From JACJWR01 sp964627505 (lineage in GTDB: Bacteria > Actinomycetota > Actinomycetes > S36-B12 > UBA10799): a DNA stretch of 25,356 nucleotides. The translations under genes were made by a program, and so were the position numbers. A model generated the notes under the pieces. That model saw nothing but the letters and a program-made list of their open reading frames with translations, did not search any database and was not told the origin of the DNA. Location of the stretch: NCBI GenBank assembly GCA_964627505.1, contig CAZVKB010000029.1, positions 1 to 25,356 of the forward strand. Direction: 5' to 3'. The first letter of the stretch is position 1; each line of letters opens with the position of its first letter. Below, piece after piece: positions 14,938 through 22,025 of the stretch.

Positions 14938-14962
14938 AGGTTCCGACTCATCCACGTCTGAA

Positions 14963-14981
14963 CTCACCCTCATTCGGTGAG
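14963..14981 (+). promoter_or_regulatory. Small hairpin in the dnaA leader
   Basis: CTCACC (14963-14968) and GGTGAG (14976-14981) can pair around a 7-nt loop. The stem would lie in the 5' untranslated region, 32 nt before the dnaA ATG and upstream of its GGGAG ribosome-binding site. Confidence 0.35.
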
Positions 14982-15013
14982 GATCAGAACCAACGACGAC
15001 GGGAGACCCTGAT

Positions 15014-16462
15014 ATGGCGGAGGCTGTCCTAAGTCTCACGGCCACTTGGTCGGCTGTGCTGCAACATTTGGCTCAGGACACCTCCATGTCGTCACAGCAA
15101 CGTGCTTTTATCGAGTTGACCCGACCAATCGCCCTTGTGGAAGACTTGCTGGTGCTCGCAGCCCCCAACGAATTCACGCGCGACATCATCGACAGTCGCC
15201 TGTCCCCTGTGGTTTGCGCCGCGCTCAGTGGCGTGATGGGGCGTGACATTCGCCTGGCAGTCACAGTGGACGCCGAGGCGGCTCCCGGTCTCGATGAGGA
15301 CACCACAGACGAATTGGCCGATGCCACCTACGCCCGTGCGCACGCCCCCCAGGTGAACCCCGAACCTGCGATGCCTTTCTATAACGGCAGCCGGACCCGG
15401 CCCAGCACTCCACAAAAGGATGACGACAGTCACCGTCTGAACCCGAAGTACACCTTCGATACGTTCGTGATCGGCAGCAGCAACCGCTTCGCGCACGCCG
15501 CGGCCGTTGCCGTAGCCGAACAACCAGCCCACGCCTATAACCCGCTATTCATCTACGGTGACTCCGGACTCGGCAAGACGCACCTGCTGCACGCCATCGG
15601 TCATTACAACCGCGCACTCTTCGCTGGCACCCGCGTGCGCTACATCTCGTCAGAAGAGTTCACCAACGAGTTCATCAACTCCATCCGCGATGATCGCAAC
15701 GACTCATTTCAGGCCCGCTATCGCCATGTCGACGTGCTGCTGGTGGACGACATTCAATTCCTGTCTGGCAAGGTGCAGACTCAAGAGGAGTTCTTCCACA
15801 CTTTCAACACCTTGCACAATGCCAACAAGCAGATCGTGGTGACCTCCGATCTGCCGCCAAAGAAGTTGCCCGACTTTGAGGAACGGATGCGCTCAAGGTT
15901 CGAATGGGGCTTGATCACCGATATCCAGCCGCCGGACCTCGAAACCCGGATCGCGATCTTGCGCAAGAAGAAGCAGCAGGAAGATTTCGAAGTACCAGAG
16001 GAAGCTCTGGAATACATCGCTTCCCGGATCTCCTCCAACATTCGCGAACTCGAAGGTGCCCTCATCCGGGTGAAGGCGTTTGCCAGCCTCAACCGGTCGC
16101 CTGTGGATATGGACATCACCCGACAGGTTCTTGCCGGGCTGCTGCCGGATAGCCCAGGACCGGAAATCACGGCTGAAATGATCATGAACCATTCGGCCAA
16201 CTACTTCGGTGTCACCATGGCTGAACTCACGGGCGCCTCCCGTTCCCGGGCCCTGGTGCAGGCGCGACAGATCGCCATGTACTTGTGTCGGGAGTTGACC
16301 AACTTGTCCTTGCCGCGGATCGGGCAAAGTTTCGGCGGCCGCGACCACACAACAGTGATGCACGCCGAGCGGAAAATCCGCAAAGAGATGGCCGAACGGC
16401 GCCAACTGTACAACCAGGTCTACGAACTCACCGCCCGGATCAAGTCCGAAGCCCGGGTCTGA
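15014..16462 (+). CDS. dnaA: Chromosomal replication initiator DnaA
   Basis: 482-residue AAA+ ATPase that binds DnaA boxes and melts oriC. Domain I (about 1-88) mediates self-interaction, domain II is a short acidic and polar linker (about 89-140), and domain III starts at LNPKYTFDTFVIGSSNRFA. Walker A is GDSGLGKT (182-189), Walker B LLVDDIQF (242-249), and the arginine-containing sensor region reads FEERMRSRFEWGL. Domain IV ends with the DNA-binding signature GGRDHTTVMHAERKI (441-455). ATG 15014 has GGGAG about 9 nt upstream. The linker is short next to that of Streptomyces DnaA. Confidence 0.97.
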   Translation: MAEAVLSLTATWSAVLQHLAQDTSMSSQQRAFIELTRPIALVEDLLVLAAPNEFTRDIIDSRLSPVVCAALSGVMGRDIRLAVTVDAEAAPGLDEDTTDELADATYARAHAPQVNPEPAMPFYNGSRTRPSTPQKDDDSHRLNPKYTFDTFVIGSSNRFAHAAAVAVAEQPAHAYNPLFIYGDSGLGKTHLLHAIGHYNRALFAGTRVRYISSEEFTNEFINSIRDDRNDSFQARYRHVDVLLVDDIQFLSGKVQTQEEFFHTFNTLHNANKQIVVTSDLPPKKLPDFEERMRSRFEWGLITDIQPPDLETRIAILRKKKQQEDFEVPEEALEYIASRISSNIRELEGALIRVKAFASLNRSPVDMDITRQVLAGLLPDSPGPEITAEMIMNHSANYFGVTMAELTGASRSRALVQARQIAMYLCRELTNLSLPRIGQSFGGRDHTTVMHAERKIRKEMAERRQLYNQVYELTARIKSEARV

Positions 16463-16616
16463 CTCTGCGGCAGACTCGTCTACCCTTATCTGTACTTCCG
16501 GGGACCTTTACTTCCATGGAATCGCCGGCGGGCGGCGCGACTGAAGTCTGCGATTTTTCTGCCAAGTCAGCGACTGCGAAAGCAATTATCAGGCTTCCTT
16601 GACCACTATTCACACC

Positions 16617-16625
16617 TGTGGATAA
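16617..16625 (-). promoter_or_regulatory. DnaA box (perfect)
   Basis: TGTGGATAA is the complement of TTATCCACA, the consensus high-affinity DnaA box. It is the only exact match noticed in the dnaA-dnaN gap. Confidence 0.88.
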
Positions 16626-16627
16626 CT

Positions 16628-16636
16628 TGGGGACAA
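16628..16636 (-). promoter_or_regulatory. DnaA box (8/9)
   Basis: TGGGGACAA is the complement of TTGTCCCCA, one mismatch from the GC-rich actinobacterial box TTGTCCACA. It is 2 bp from the perfect box and in the same orientation, so the spacing of 11 bp places both on one face of the helix. Confidence 0.65.
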
Positions 16637-16807
16637 ATTCGTATCACGGTGGATGACACGCCTTCCTCATGTGTACGAATCACAACGGTTCTGTGAACTG
16701 GCAGTGGACGAATACTGCGTCCTCCACACCCACACACATCTTGCAGGTTTGTAATTCCACAGCCAAAAACCTTCAGCCGCGCCGTTGTGACCTGCGACGA
16801 TGGGGTG

Positions 16808-16825
16808 CCGTCCACAGTGTCCACC
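16808..16825 (+). promoter_or_regulatory. Tandem relaxed DnaA boxes
   Basis: CCGTCCACA and GTGTCCACC are directly adjacent. Each matches TTGTCCACA at 7 of 9 positions. They are weak individually; the abutting pair within the origin makes them plausible low-affinity sites. Confidence 0.4.
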
Positions 16826-16989
16826 GGCCCTACTACTACGACGAATAACACAATTGATGGGATTTACGTACCGTTAGCGGCTTTGCGACATGTTGATCAC
16901 GACCCACTATCAGAACTTGCTAGCCGAGTGCGACACGCCACACCGATGGTGGCAGGATGCCCGACAAGACCTACGCCTGAGGAGTATCC

Positions 16990-17048
16990 GTGGATTTGCG
17001 AGTTGAGCGCGCTGCGCTAGTGGAATTGCGAGTTGAGCGCGCTGCGCT
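16990..17048 (+). repeat. 30-bp tandem duplication across the dnaN start
   Basis: Positions 16990-17018 and 17020-17048 are identical at 28 of 29 bases, including a GTG in both copies; the period is 30 bp, so the reading frame is kept. Only the upstream copy is preceded by a Shine-Dalgarno sequence. Confidence 0.93.
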
Positions 17049-18129
17049 GGCTGATGCCGTCGCCTGGACTGCCCGGACACTGCCCAAAGGTGCCGGTCCG
17101 CTCAGCGGCATCTTGGTCGTCGCCGGCGACAATGAGATGAGCCTGTCGAGTTTTGACTTGGACATGTCAAGCTGCGCCACGATCGAGGCAGTGGTGGAGC
17201 AACCGGGCCAGGCTCTGGTGAGCGGACGTCTGTTGGTGGACATCGCTCGGAGCTTGCCCAAACACGGGGTGACGATCGCGACTGAGCCCTCCAGGGTGCT
17301 CCTTCGCTGCGGCCGCTCGGAGTTCGTGCTGCCGCTGATGCCCGATGATGAATATCCGCCGTTGCCGTCGATGCCCCCAGTGGTGGGCAGGACTCCGGGT
17401 GCCACGTTTGCCCATGCCATCGCGCAGACGGCGATCGCAACGGCCAAAAGTGACAACATGCCGCTGTTCACCGGAATTCGCATGGAAATCGACGGCGAAA
17501 ACCTCACCCTGGCCGCGACCGATCGCTATCGGTTGGCAGTTCGTGAACTGTCCTGGACCCCCGAGGCGGTGGGATTCACCCGTGAGGTGATCGTGCCAGG
17601 CCGAGGATTGGCAGACGTTGCCCGCTCGTTGTCGGGAGCGGCGGATGTCCACCTGGCGCTCTCAGCGGACGAGCGCGAACTGGGTATTGAATCCGGCGGC
17701 AAGCGCTTCACAACTCGGCTTTTGGAAGGCCAGTTCCCAAGATTTCGGGAGTTGCTGCCGTCCACCTTCACGTCGACCGTGCGCATGGACACAGCGGAAT
17801 TGATCGAGGCGGTCAAGCGGGTGGCATTGGTGGCGGAGCGCCATGCACCGGTGCGACTGGATGTCTTGAATGACGAAGTGGTGTTGCGCGCAGGAATTTC
17901 GGAAGAGACCCACGCCACTGAAGCGGTGGCCGCCGTCTTGGACGGTCAGCCCATGACCATCGCCTTCAACCCCACCTTCCTGCTCGATGGTCTGGCCGAA
18001 CTCGAAGGCAGTGTGACCGCCATCCGCTACAACGAGGCGACTAAGCCAGCTGTGATCGTAGGCGCAGCTGACATGACAGCCGATCCAGACACCAGTTTCC
18101 GCTATCTGCTGATGCCCGTGAAGGTCTGA
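16990..18129 (+). CDS. dnaN: DNA polymerase III sliding clamp (beta subunit)
   Basis: 379-residue ring-forming clamp that tethers the replicative polymerase. Three clamp domains cover about 1-130, 131-255 and 256-379; typical segments are SLSSFDLDMSSC, VLPLMPDDEYPPLPSMPP, DRYRLAVRELSW and the C-terminal FRYLLMPVKV. GTG 16990 has GAGGAG about 6 nt upstream, so it is taken as the start. The first 20 residues contain a near-perfect tandem duplication (DLRVERAALV then ELRVERAALA), because a 30-bp DNA repeat spans the start. Homologues have one copy, so the GTG at 17020 would give the standard 369-residue clamp, but it lacks a ribosome-binding site. recF follows after 6 bp. Confidence 0.95.
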   Translation: MDLRVERAALVELRVERAALADAVAWTARTLPKGAGPLSGILVVAGDNEMSLSSFDLDMSSCATIEAVVEQPGQALVSGRLLVDIARSLPKHGVTIATEPSRVLLRCGRSEFVLPLMPDDEYPPLPSMPPVVGRTPGATFAHAIAQTAIATAKSDNMPLFTGIRMEIDGENLTLAATDRYRLAVRELSWTPEAVGFTREVIVPGRGLADVARSLSGAADVHLALSADERELGIESGGKRFTTRLLEGQFPRFRELLPSTFTSTVRMDTAELIEAVKRVALVAERHAPVRLDVLNDEVVLRAGISEETHATEAVAAVLDGQPMTIAFNPTFLLDGLAELEGSVTAIRYNEATKPAVIVGAADMTADPDTSFRYLLMPVKV

Positions 18130-18135
18130 TCACGA

Positions 18136-19293
18136 GTGCATGTTGCGCGGCTCGCGCTCATCGATTTTCGTAGTTATCGCAGTGCCGAGTTCACCTTCGA
18201 CCCGGGGGTGACGTTGATCGTCGGTCGTAACGGACACGGCAAGACCAATGTGGTGGAGGCCTTGGAGTTCCTGGCCTACCAACACTCGCACCGGGTTGCG
18301 AAGGATGCTCCGCTCGTACGAGCTGGTGCACCGCGCGCGGTCATCGGGGCCGGAGTCCGTTGGGGAGATCGCGATCAGAGTGTGGAGATTGAGATCAATC
18401 CCGGTCGTGCGAACAGGGCGCGGGTTGCCGGAGCGGCGCGTCGCCCGCGGGAAGCATTGGGAGTGTTGCGGGCTGTGCTCTTCGCCCCGGAAGACCTCGC
18501 GCTCGTCAAAGGTGAACCCTCCGGTCGGCGTCACTACCTCGACGAGTTGCTGGTGGCGCTCGCACCGCGGATGGCAGGGGTGCTCTCGGAGTACGACCGG
18601 GTGTTGCGTCAGCGCAACGCCCTGCTGCGGTCCGCGGCCGGGACGCGCGCCGACGACACCTTCCGCGCCAGCATGGAAGTGTGGAACGCCCAACTGGCCC
18701 AGGTTGGTGCCACCGTGACGCAAGCGCGACTTTCCGCAATTGCGCGACTCAGCGAGCCCTTGTCCCAGGCGTATGAGGCTGTGGCCCCGGACGGTGGGGT
18801 CGCTGCAATCTCCTACTCGGCATCGTGGATTCCCCCGGAACTGCTGGCCAACGCCGGCGGGACGGATATCCAGCAGGATTTGGTCGCCGCCCTCACCCGC
18901 CGCATGAGCGAGCGCGAGGCAGCAGAACGTGATCGCGGTATCACCCTGGTGGGACCGCAGCGTGACGATCTACTGATCACGCTCGGCGATTTTCCGGCCA
19001 AGGGATATGCCTCCCACGGTGAGTCCTGGTCGTTGGCATTGGCACTGCGCTTGGCAGCGTTCGCAGCACTACGGGAAACGTTTGACACTGGGGGTGATCC
19101 GGTGCTGCTGCTCGATGATGTTTTTGCCGAACTTGATGTGCAGCGCCGGGAACGGCTGGCCGCTTTGGTGATTCCGGCGGAGCAGGTGATTGTGACTGCT
19201 GCGGTGGCTGACGATGTCCCGGACGAGTTGCGCGGCCAGGTGATCCGTATTGTTCGCAACGGCGAATCACGTGTGGAGTCCGATCATGAATGA
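18136..19293 (+). CDS. recF: DNA replication and repair protein RecF
   Basis: 385-residue SMC/ABC-type ATPase that promotes RecA loading at single-strand gaps with RecO and RecR. N-terminal HVARLALIDFRSYRS leads to Walker A at 30-37 (GRNGHGKT). The signature region is YASHGESWSLALALRLAAF, and Walker B is LLLDDVFAELD, followed by the D-loop QRRERL. GTG 18136 lies 6 bp after the dnaN stop and homologues start at the same place. The end overlaps the DUF721 gene by 8 bp. The dnaN-recF pairing is conserved. Confidence 0.95.
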   Translation: MHVARLALIDFRSYRSAEFTFDPGVTLIVGRNGHGKTNVVEALEFLAYQHSHRVAKDAPLVRAGAPRAVIGAGVRWGDRDQSVEIEINPGRANRARVAGAARRPREALGVLRAVLFAPEDLALVKGEPSGRRHYLDELLVALAPRMAGVLSEYDRVLRQRNALLRSAAGTRADDTFRASMEVWNAQLAQVGATVTQARLSAIARLSEPLSQAYEAVAPDGGVAAISYSASWIPPELLANAGGTDIQQDLVAALTRRMSEREAAERDRGITLVGPQRDDLLITLGDFPAKGYASHGESWSLALALRLAAFAALRETFDTGGDPVLLLDDVFAELDVQRRERLAALVIPAEQVIVTAAVADDVPDELRGQVIRIVRNGESRVESDHE

Positions 19294-19786
19294 ACCAACC
19301 ACCCCACCGCCGGACCTGGCCGCAACGTTGCTGTCGCGGACCGCACAGCGCAGCGCCAAGGCGGTCGGTGGACGCCCGCAGCGACCAAGTCGCCGGTTGC
19401 GCGAGGCCCAATACAGCGGTCCCGGGGCAGATGAACGTGATCCGATCGCGGCGGCAGAGGCGATCAACAGCTTTCTCGATGAGCAAGGTTGGCGGGAGCG
19501 CACGCGGGTAGCGGCGGCAGTTGCTTCCTGGCCAGACATCGCCGGGGCCGAAGTTGCCGCCCACGTGCAAGCTGAATCCTTCGAAGCTGGAGTCTTGACA
19601 CTGCGAGCGGATTCGACAGCCTGGGCCACTCAGATGCGCATGTTGGCCGGCAGTGTGCGCAATCGGCTCGATGCAGCCCTTGGCACAGGTGTGGTGAGCA
19701 AGGTCGTGGTACGAGGGCCGGAACCGCCCCGGACCAAAGGTCGATGGCGGGTGGCCGGCCGGGGCCCGCGCGACACCTACGGCTGA
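19286..19786 (+). CDS. DUF721/DciA-like protein
   Basis: 166-residue protein of the DUF721 family, located between recF and gyrB as in other Actinobacteria (Rv0004). The C-terminal half carries the domain (about 65-150: INSFLDEQGWRERTRVAAAV, WPDIAGAEVAAHVQAESFE, GVLTLRADSTAWATQMRML), and the N-terminal third is basic and probably disordered. The family includes DciA, a loader of the replicative helicase in bacteria without DnaC/DnaI, so a role in helicase loading is plausible. The frame is open from 19250, but ATG 19286 (MNEPTTPPPDLAATLL) with GGAG upstream is preferred. Confidence 0.88.
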   Translation: MNEPTTPPPDLAATLLSRTAQRSAKAVGGRPQRPSRRLREAQYSGPGADERDPIAAAEAINSFLDEQGWRERTRVAAAVASWPDIAGAEVAAHVQAESFEAGVLTLRADSTAWATQMRMLAGSVRNRLDAALGTGVVSKVVVRGPEPPRTKGRWRVAGRGPRDTYG

Positions 19787-19959
19787 GCGGGCGGTCGACT
19801 CCACACGGGAGAATCTGTGCTGTGGGTTACTCGGGCTGACTGCACCGGCAAGGTAGACTTCCCCGCAGATGGGGACGACCTCCACAGGCCGAAAGGAAGC
19901 CACCTGCCAACCGGTGGATCGCCCACCGGCCGCAACCTGTCGAAGGAGCCCACCCGACT
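19787..19959 (+). promoter_or_regulatory. gyrB leader region with a hairpin
   Basis: This 173-bp gap should contain the gyrB promoter. TAGACT at 19854-19859 could be a -10 element; a -35 is not evident. CCGGTGG (19911-19917) and CCACCGG (19923-19929) form a 7-bp GC stem with a 5-nt loop, and a shorter stem TCCCC/GGGGA lies at 19860-19875. The AAGGAG ribosome-binding site follows at 19943-19948. Supercoiling-sensitive control of gyrB is usual in bacteria, but no direct evidence is visible. Confidence 0.45.
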
Positions 19960-21972
19960 GTGTCGTATGACGCCAGTGACATCCAAGTTTTAGAAGGCCT
20001 TGATGCCGTCCGGAAACGCCCCGGCATGTACATCGGTTCCACCGGAGAGCGTGGTCTGCACCACCTTGTTTACGAGGTGGTCGACAACAGCGTCGATGAG
20101 GCGATGGCCGGCTACGCCGACCACATCACCGTCGTGCTGCTGCCCGGAGGTGGCGTGCGGGTGACTGACAATGGGCGCGGAATCCCGGTCGATCTGCACC
20201 CGGTCGAAGGCAAGCCAGCGGTGGAAGTCGTGCTAACAGTGCTGCACGCCGGCGGGAAGTTCGGTGGTGGCGGTTACGCGGTGTCCGGGGGCCTGCACGG
20301 TGTCGGCGTCTCGGTGGTGAACGCGCTATCTAGGGAACTTGAAGTGGTCGTCAACCGAGACGGGTTCCAGTGGTTCCAGACCTATCGCAGCGGAGTGCCC
20401 ATGGCACCTTTGCGCAAGGGTGAACCCGTGACAGAGTCCGGGACCAGCGTCACCTTTTGGGCCGACACCGAAATCTTTGAAACCACCCGGTATGACTTCG
20501 ACATTCTGGCTCGGCGCTTCCAAGAGATGGCTTTTCTCAACAAAGGTTTGACCCTCACGCTCATTGATGAGCGCCAGCAACCGGCGGCCGCAGCCGCACC
20601 AACAGTCGATTCGGCACCTGAGATCGACGAGGATGTGCCCGAACTGGACATCGAGGATCAGGACGAGGACGCGGAACGACGGGTCACCTACCACTACGCA
20701 GGTGGCATCTCGGACTTCGTGCGGCACCTGAACACCAGCCGCGGCGGCCTGCATTCGGGCATCATCCACTTCGAGACCGAGGATGCCGAGAAGGGCATTG
20801 CGGCCGAAGTGGCGATGCAGTGGAGCAGCAGTTTCACCGAATCTGTCTACACGTTCGCCAACACCATCAACACCACCGAAGGCGGCACCCACGAAGAGGG
20901 ATTCCGCTCGGCTTTGACGTCGTTGGTGAACAAATATGCCCGAGACTGGGGCATCATCAAGGAGAAGGAACCCAACCTGTCCGGTGATGACATTCGGGAA
21001 GGCCTCACGGCGATCGTCTCCGTGAAACTGCACGAGCCGCAGTTCGAGGGCCAAACCAAAACCAAACTCGGCAACACTGAGGCGAAAGCTTTTGTCCAGC
21101 GCGTCACGAACGAGTGTTTGGGTGATTGGTTTGACCGCAATCCGGCTGAGGGTAAGGAAATCGCCCGGAAAGCGCAGCAAGCATCAGTTGCCCGCACCGC
21201 GGCCCGGAAGGCTCGCGATCTCGCGCGCAACCGTAAAGGGTTGCTCGGGGGATCAAGTTTGCCCGGCAAACTCATCGACTGTTCCTCCAGCGATCCCAGT
21301 GTGTGCGAAATCTTCATCGTGGAGGGTGACTCGGCAGGCGGCTCGGCCCGCAGTGGTCGGGATCCGGCCACACAAGCGATTCTGCCCATCCGCGGCAAGA
21401 TCCTCAACGTTGAACGGGCGCGGCTCGACAAGGTCCTGGCAAACACTGAAGTGCAGGCGATGATTTCGGCTCTTGGTGCGGGCATCCAGGAAGACTTCGA
21501 TATCGACAAGCTGCGCTACCACAAGCTGGTGCTGATGGCCGACGCTGATGTCGACGGCCAACACATCCGCACCCTGTTGCTCACATTGTTGTTTCGCTTT
21601 ATGCGGCCGCTGCTGGAACTCGGGCACGTCTTTTTGGCCCAACCTCCGCTGTACAAAATCAAATGGTCGAAATCCGCGCCCGAGTACGCCTTCTCCGACC
21701 GGGAGCGCGACGCCATGGTGGAAGCAGGGCTCGCCGCAGGACGGCGCCTGCCCAAGGAGTCGATCCAACGCTATAAGGGTTTGGGCGAGATGAACGCCTC
21801 CGAATTGTGGGAAACCACGATGGATCCTGCGAACCGGGTGCTCCTGCAGGTGACCCTGGACGATGCTGCACAGGCCGATGAACTCTTTACGATGCTGATG
21901 GGCGACGATGTCGAATCGCGGCGCAAGTTCATTCAGCGCAACGCCAAGGATGTGCGGTTCCTCGATGTCTAG
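19960..21972 (+). CDS. gyrB: DNA gyrase subunit B
   Basis: 670-residue ATPase subunit of gyrase, which introduces negative supercoils with GyrA. The GHKL ATPase domain has EVVDNSVDEAMAGYA, VTDNGRGIPVD and GGLHGVGVSVVNALS. The transducer follows, and the TOPRIM domain has EGDSAGGSARSGRDPATQ and LMADADVDGQHI. The C-terminus reads QRYKGLGEMNASELWETTMD. An acidic, alanine-rich insertion at about residues 205-240 (many E and D) has no equivalent in Escherichia coli GyrB; mycobacterial GyrB has an insertion at the same place. GTG 19960 is 11 nt after AAGGAG, slightly long. gyrA follows after 53 bp. Confidence 0.97.
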   Translation: MSYDASDIQVLEGLDAVRKRPGMYIGSTGERGLHHLVYEVVDNSVDEAMAGYADHITVVLLPGGGVRVTDNGRGIPVDLHPVEGKPAVEVVLTVLHAGGKFGGGGYAVSGGLHGVGVSVVNALSRELEVVVNRDGFQWFQTYRSGVPMAPLRKGEPVTESGTSVTFWADTEIFETTRYDFDILARRFQEMAFLNKGLTLTLIDERQQPAAAAAPTVDSAPEIDEDVPELDIEDQDEDAERRVTYHYAGGISDFVRHLNTSRGGLHSGIIHFETEDAEKGIAAEVAMQWSSSFTESVYTFANTINTTEGGTHEEGFRSALTSLVNKYARDWGIIKEKEPNLSGDDIREGLTAIVSVKLHEPQFEGQTKTKLGNTEAKAFVQRVTNECLGDWFDRNPAEGKEIARKAQQASVARTAARKARDLARNRKGLLGGSSLPGKLIDCSSSDPSVCEIFIVEGDSAGGSARSGRDPATQAILPIRGKILNVERARLDKVLANTEVQAMISALGAGIQEDFDIDKLRYHKLVLMADADVDGQHIRTLLLTLLFRFMRPLLELGHVFLAQPPLYKIKWSKSAPEYAFSDRERDAMVEAGLAAGRRLPKESIQRYKGLGEMNASELWETTMDPANRVLLQVTLDDAAQADELFTMLMGDDVESRRKFIQRNAKDVRFLDV

Positions 21973-22025
21973 GCCGCACCTGCACATGGCCTGGGGGCGC
22001 ACCATTCAGGAGGGATTGAGCAGCC

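Larger units (their letters stand above)
14647..15013. promoter_or_regulatory. Divergent rpmH-dnaA control region
   Basis: 367 bp without a credible gene. It must hold the promoters for rpmH (leftward) and dnaA (rightward). On the dnaA side TTGTCC (14913-14918) and TAGGTT (14937-14942) are 18 bp apart and could be -35 and -10 elements; the assignment is tentative. TTGTCCAGA at 14913-14921 matches the GC-rich DnaA box TTGTCCACA at 8 of 9 positions and TCATCCACG at 14948-14956 matches TTATCCACA at 7 of 9, so DnaA autoregulation is possible. I see no clear rpmH promoter. Confidence 0.6.
16463..16989. other. oriC: Origin of replication (oriC) region
   Basis: The 527-bp dnaA-dnaN gap is the actinobacterial oriC location. 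It contains one perfect DnaA box (16617-16625), an 8/9 box beside it (16628-16636) and several 7/9 candidates: 16648-16656 and 16703-16711 in the minus orientation, 16720-16728, 16808-16816 and 16817-16825 in the plus orientation. The minus-oriented boxes are all on the left and the plus-oriented ones on the right. AT-richer stretches at about 16550-16615 and 16840-16875 are possible unwinding sites. The promoter of dnaN must lie in the right part; TTGCGA (16883-16888) and CACTAT (16905-16910) are weak candidates. No gene is credible here. Confidence 0.85.

Noticed and set aside
16520..16560. Possible terminator after dnaA: AATCGC and GCGATT arms followed by a T-rich stretch
   Set aside because: The stem is only 6 bp with a loop of 24 nt, too weak to call.
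16606..16851. Minus-strand frame of 81 codons within oriC
   Set aside because: It overlaps the DnaA boxes, has no recognisable features and no convincing ribosome-binding site.
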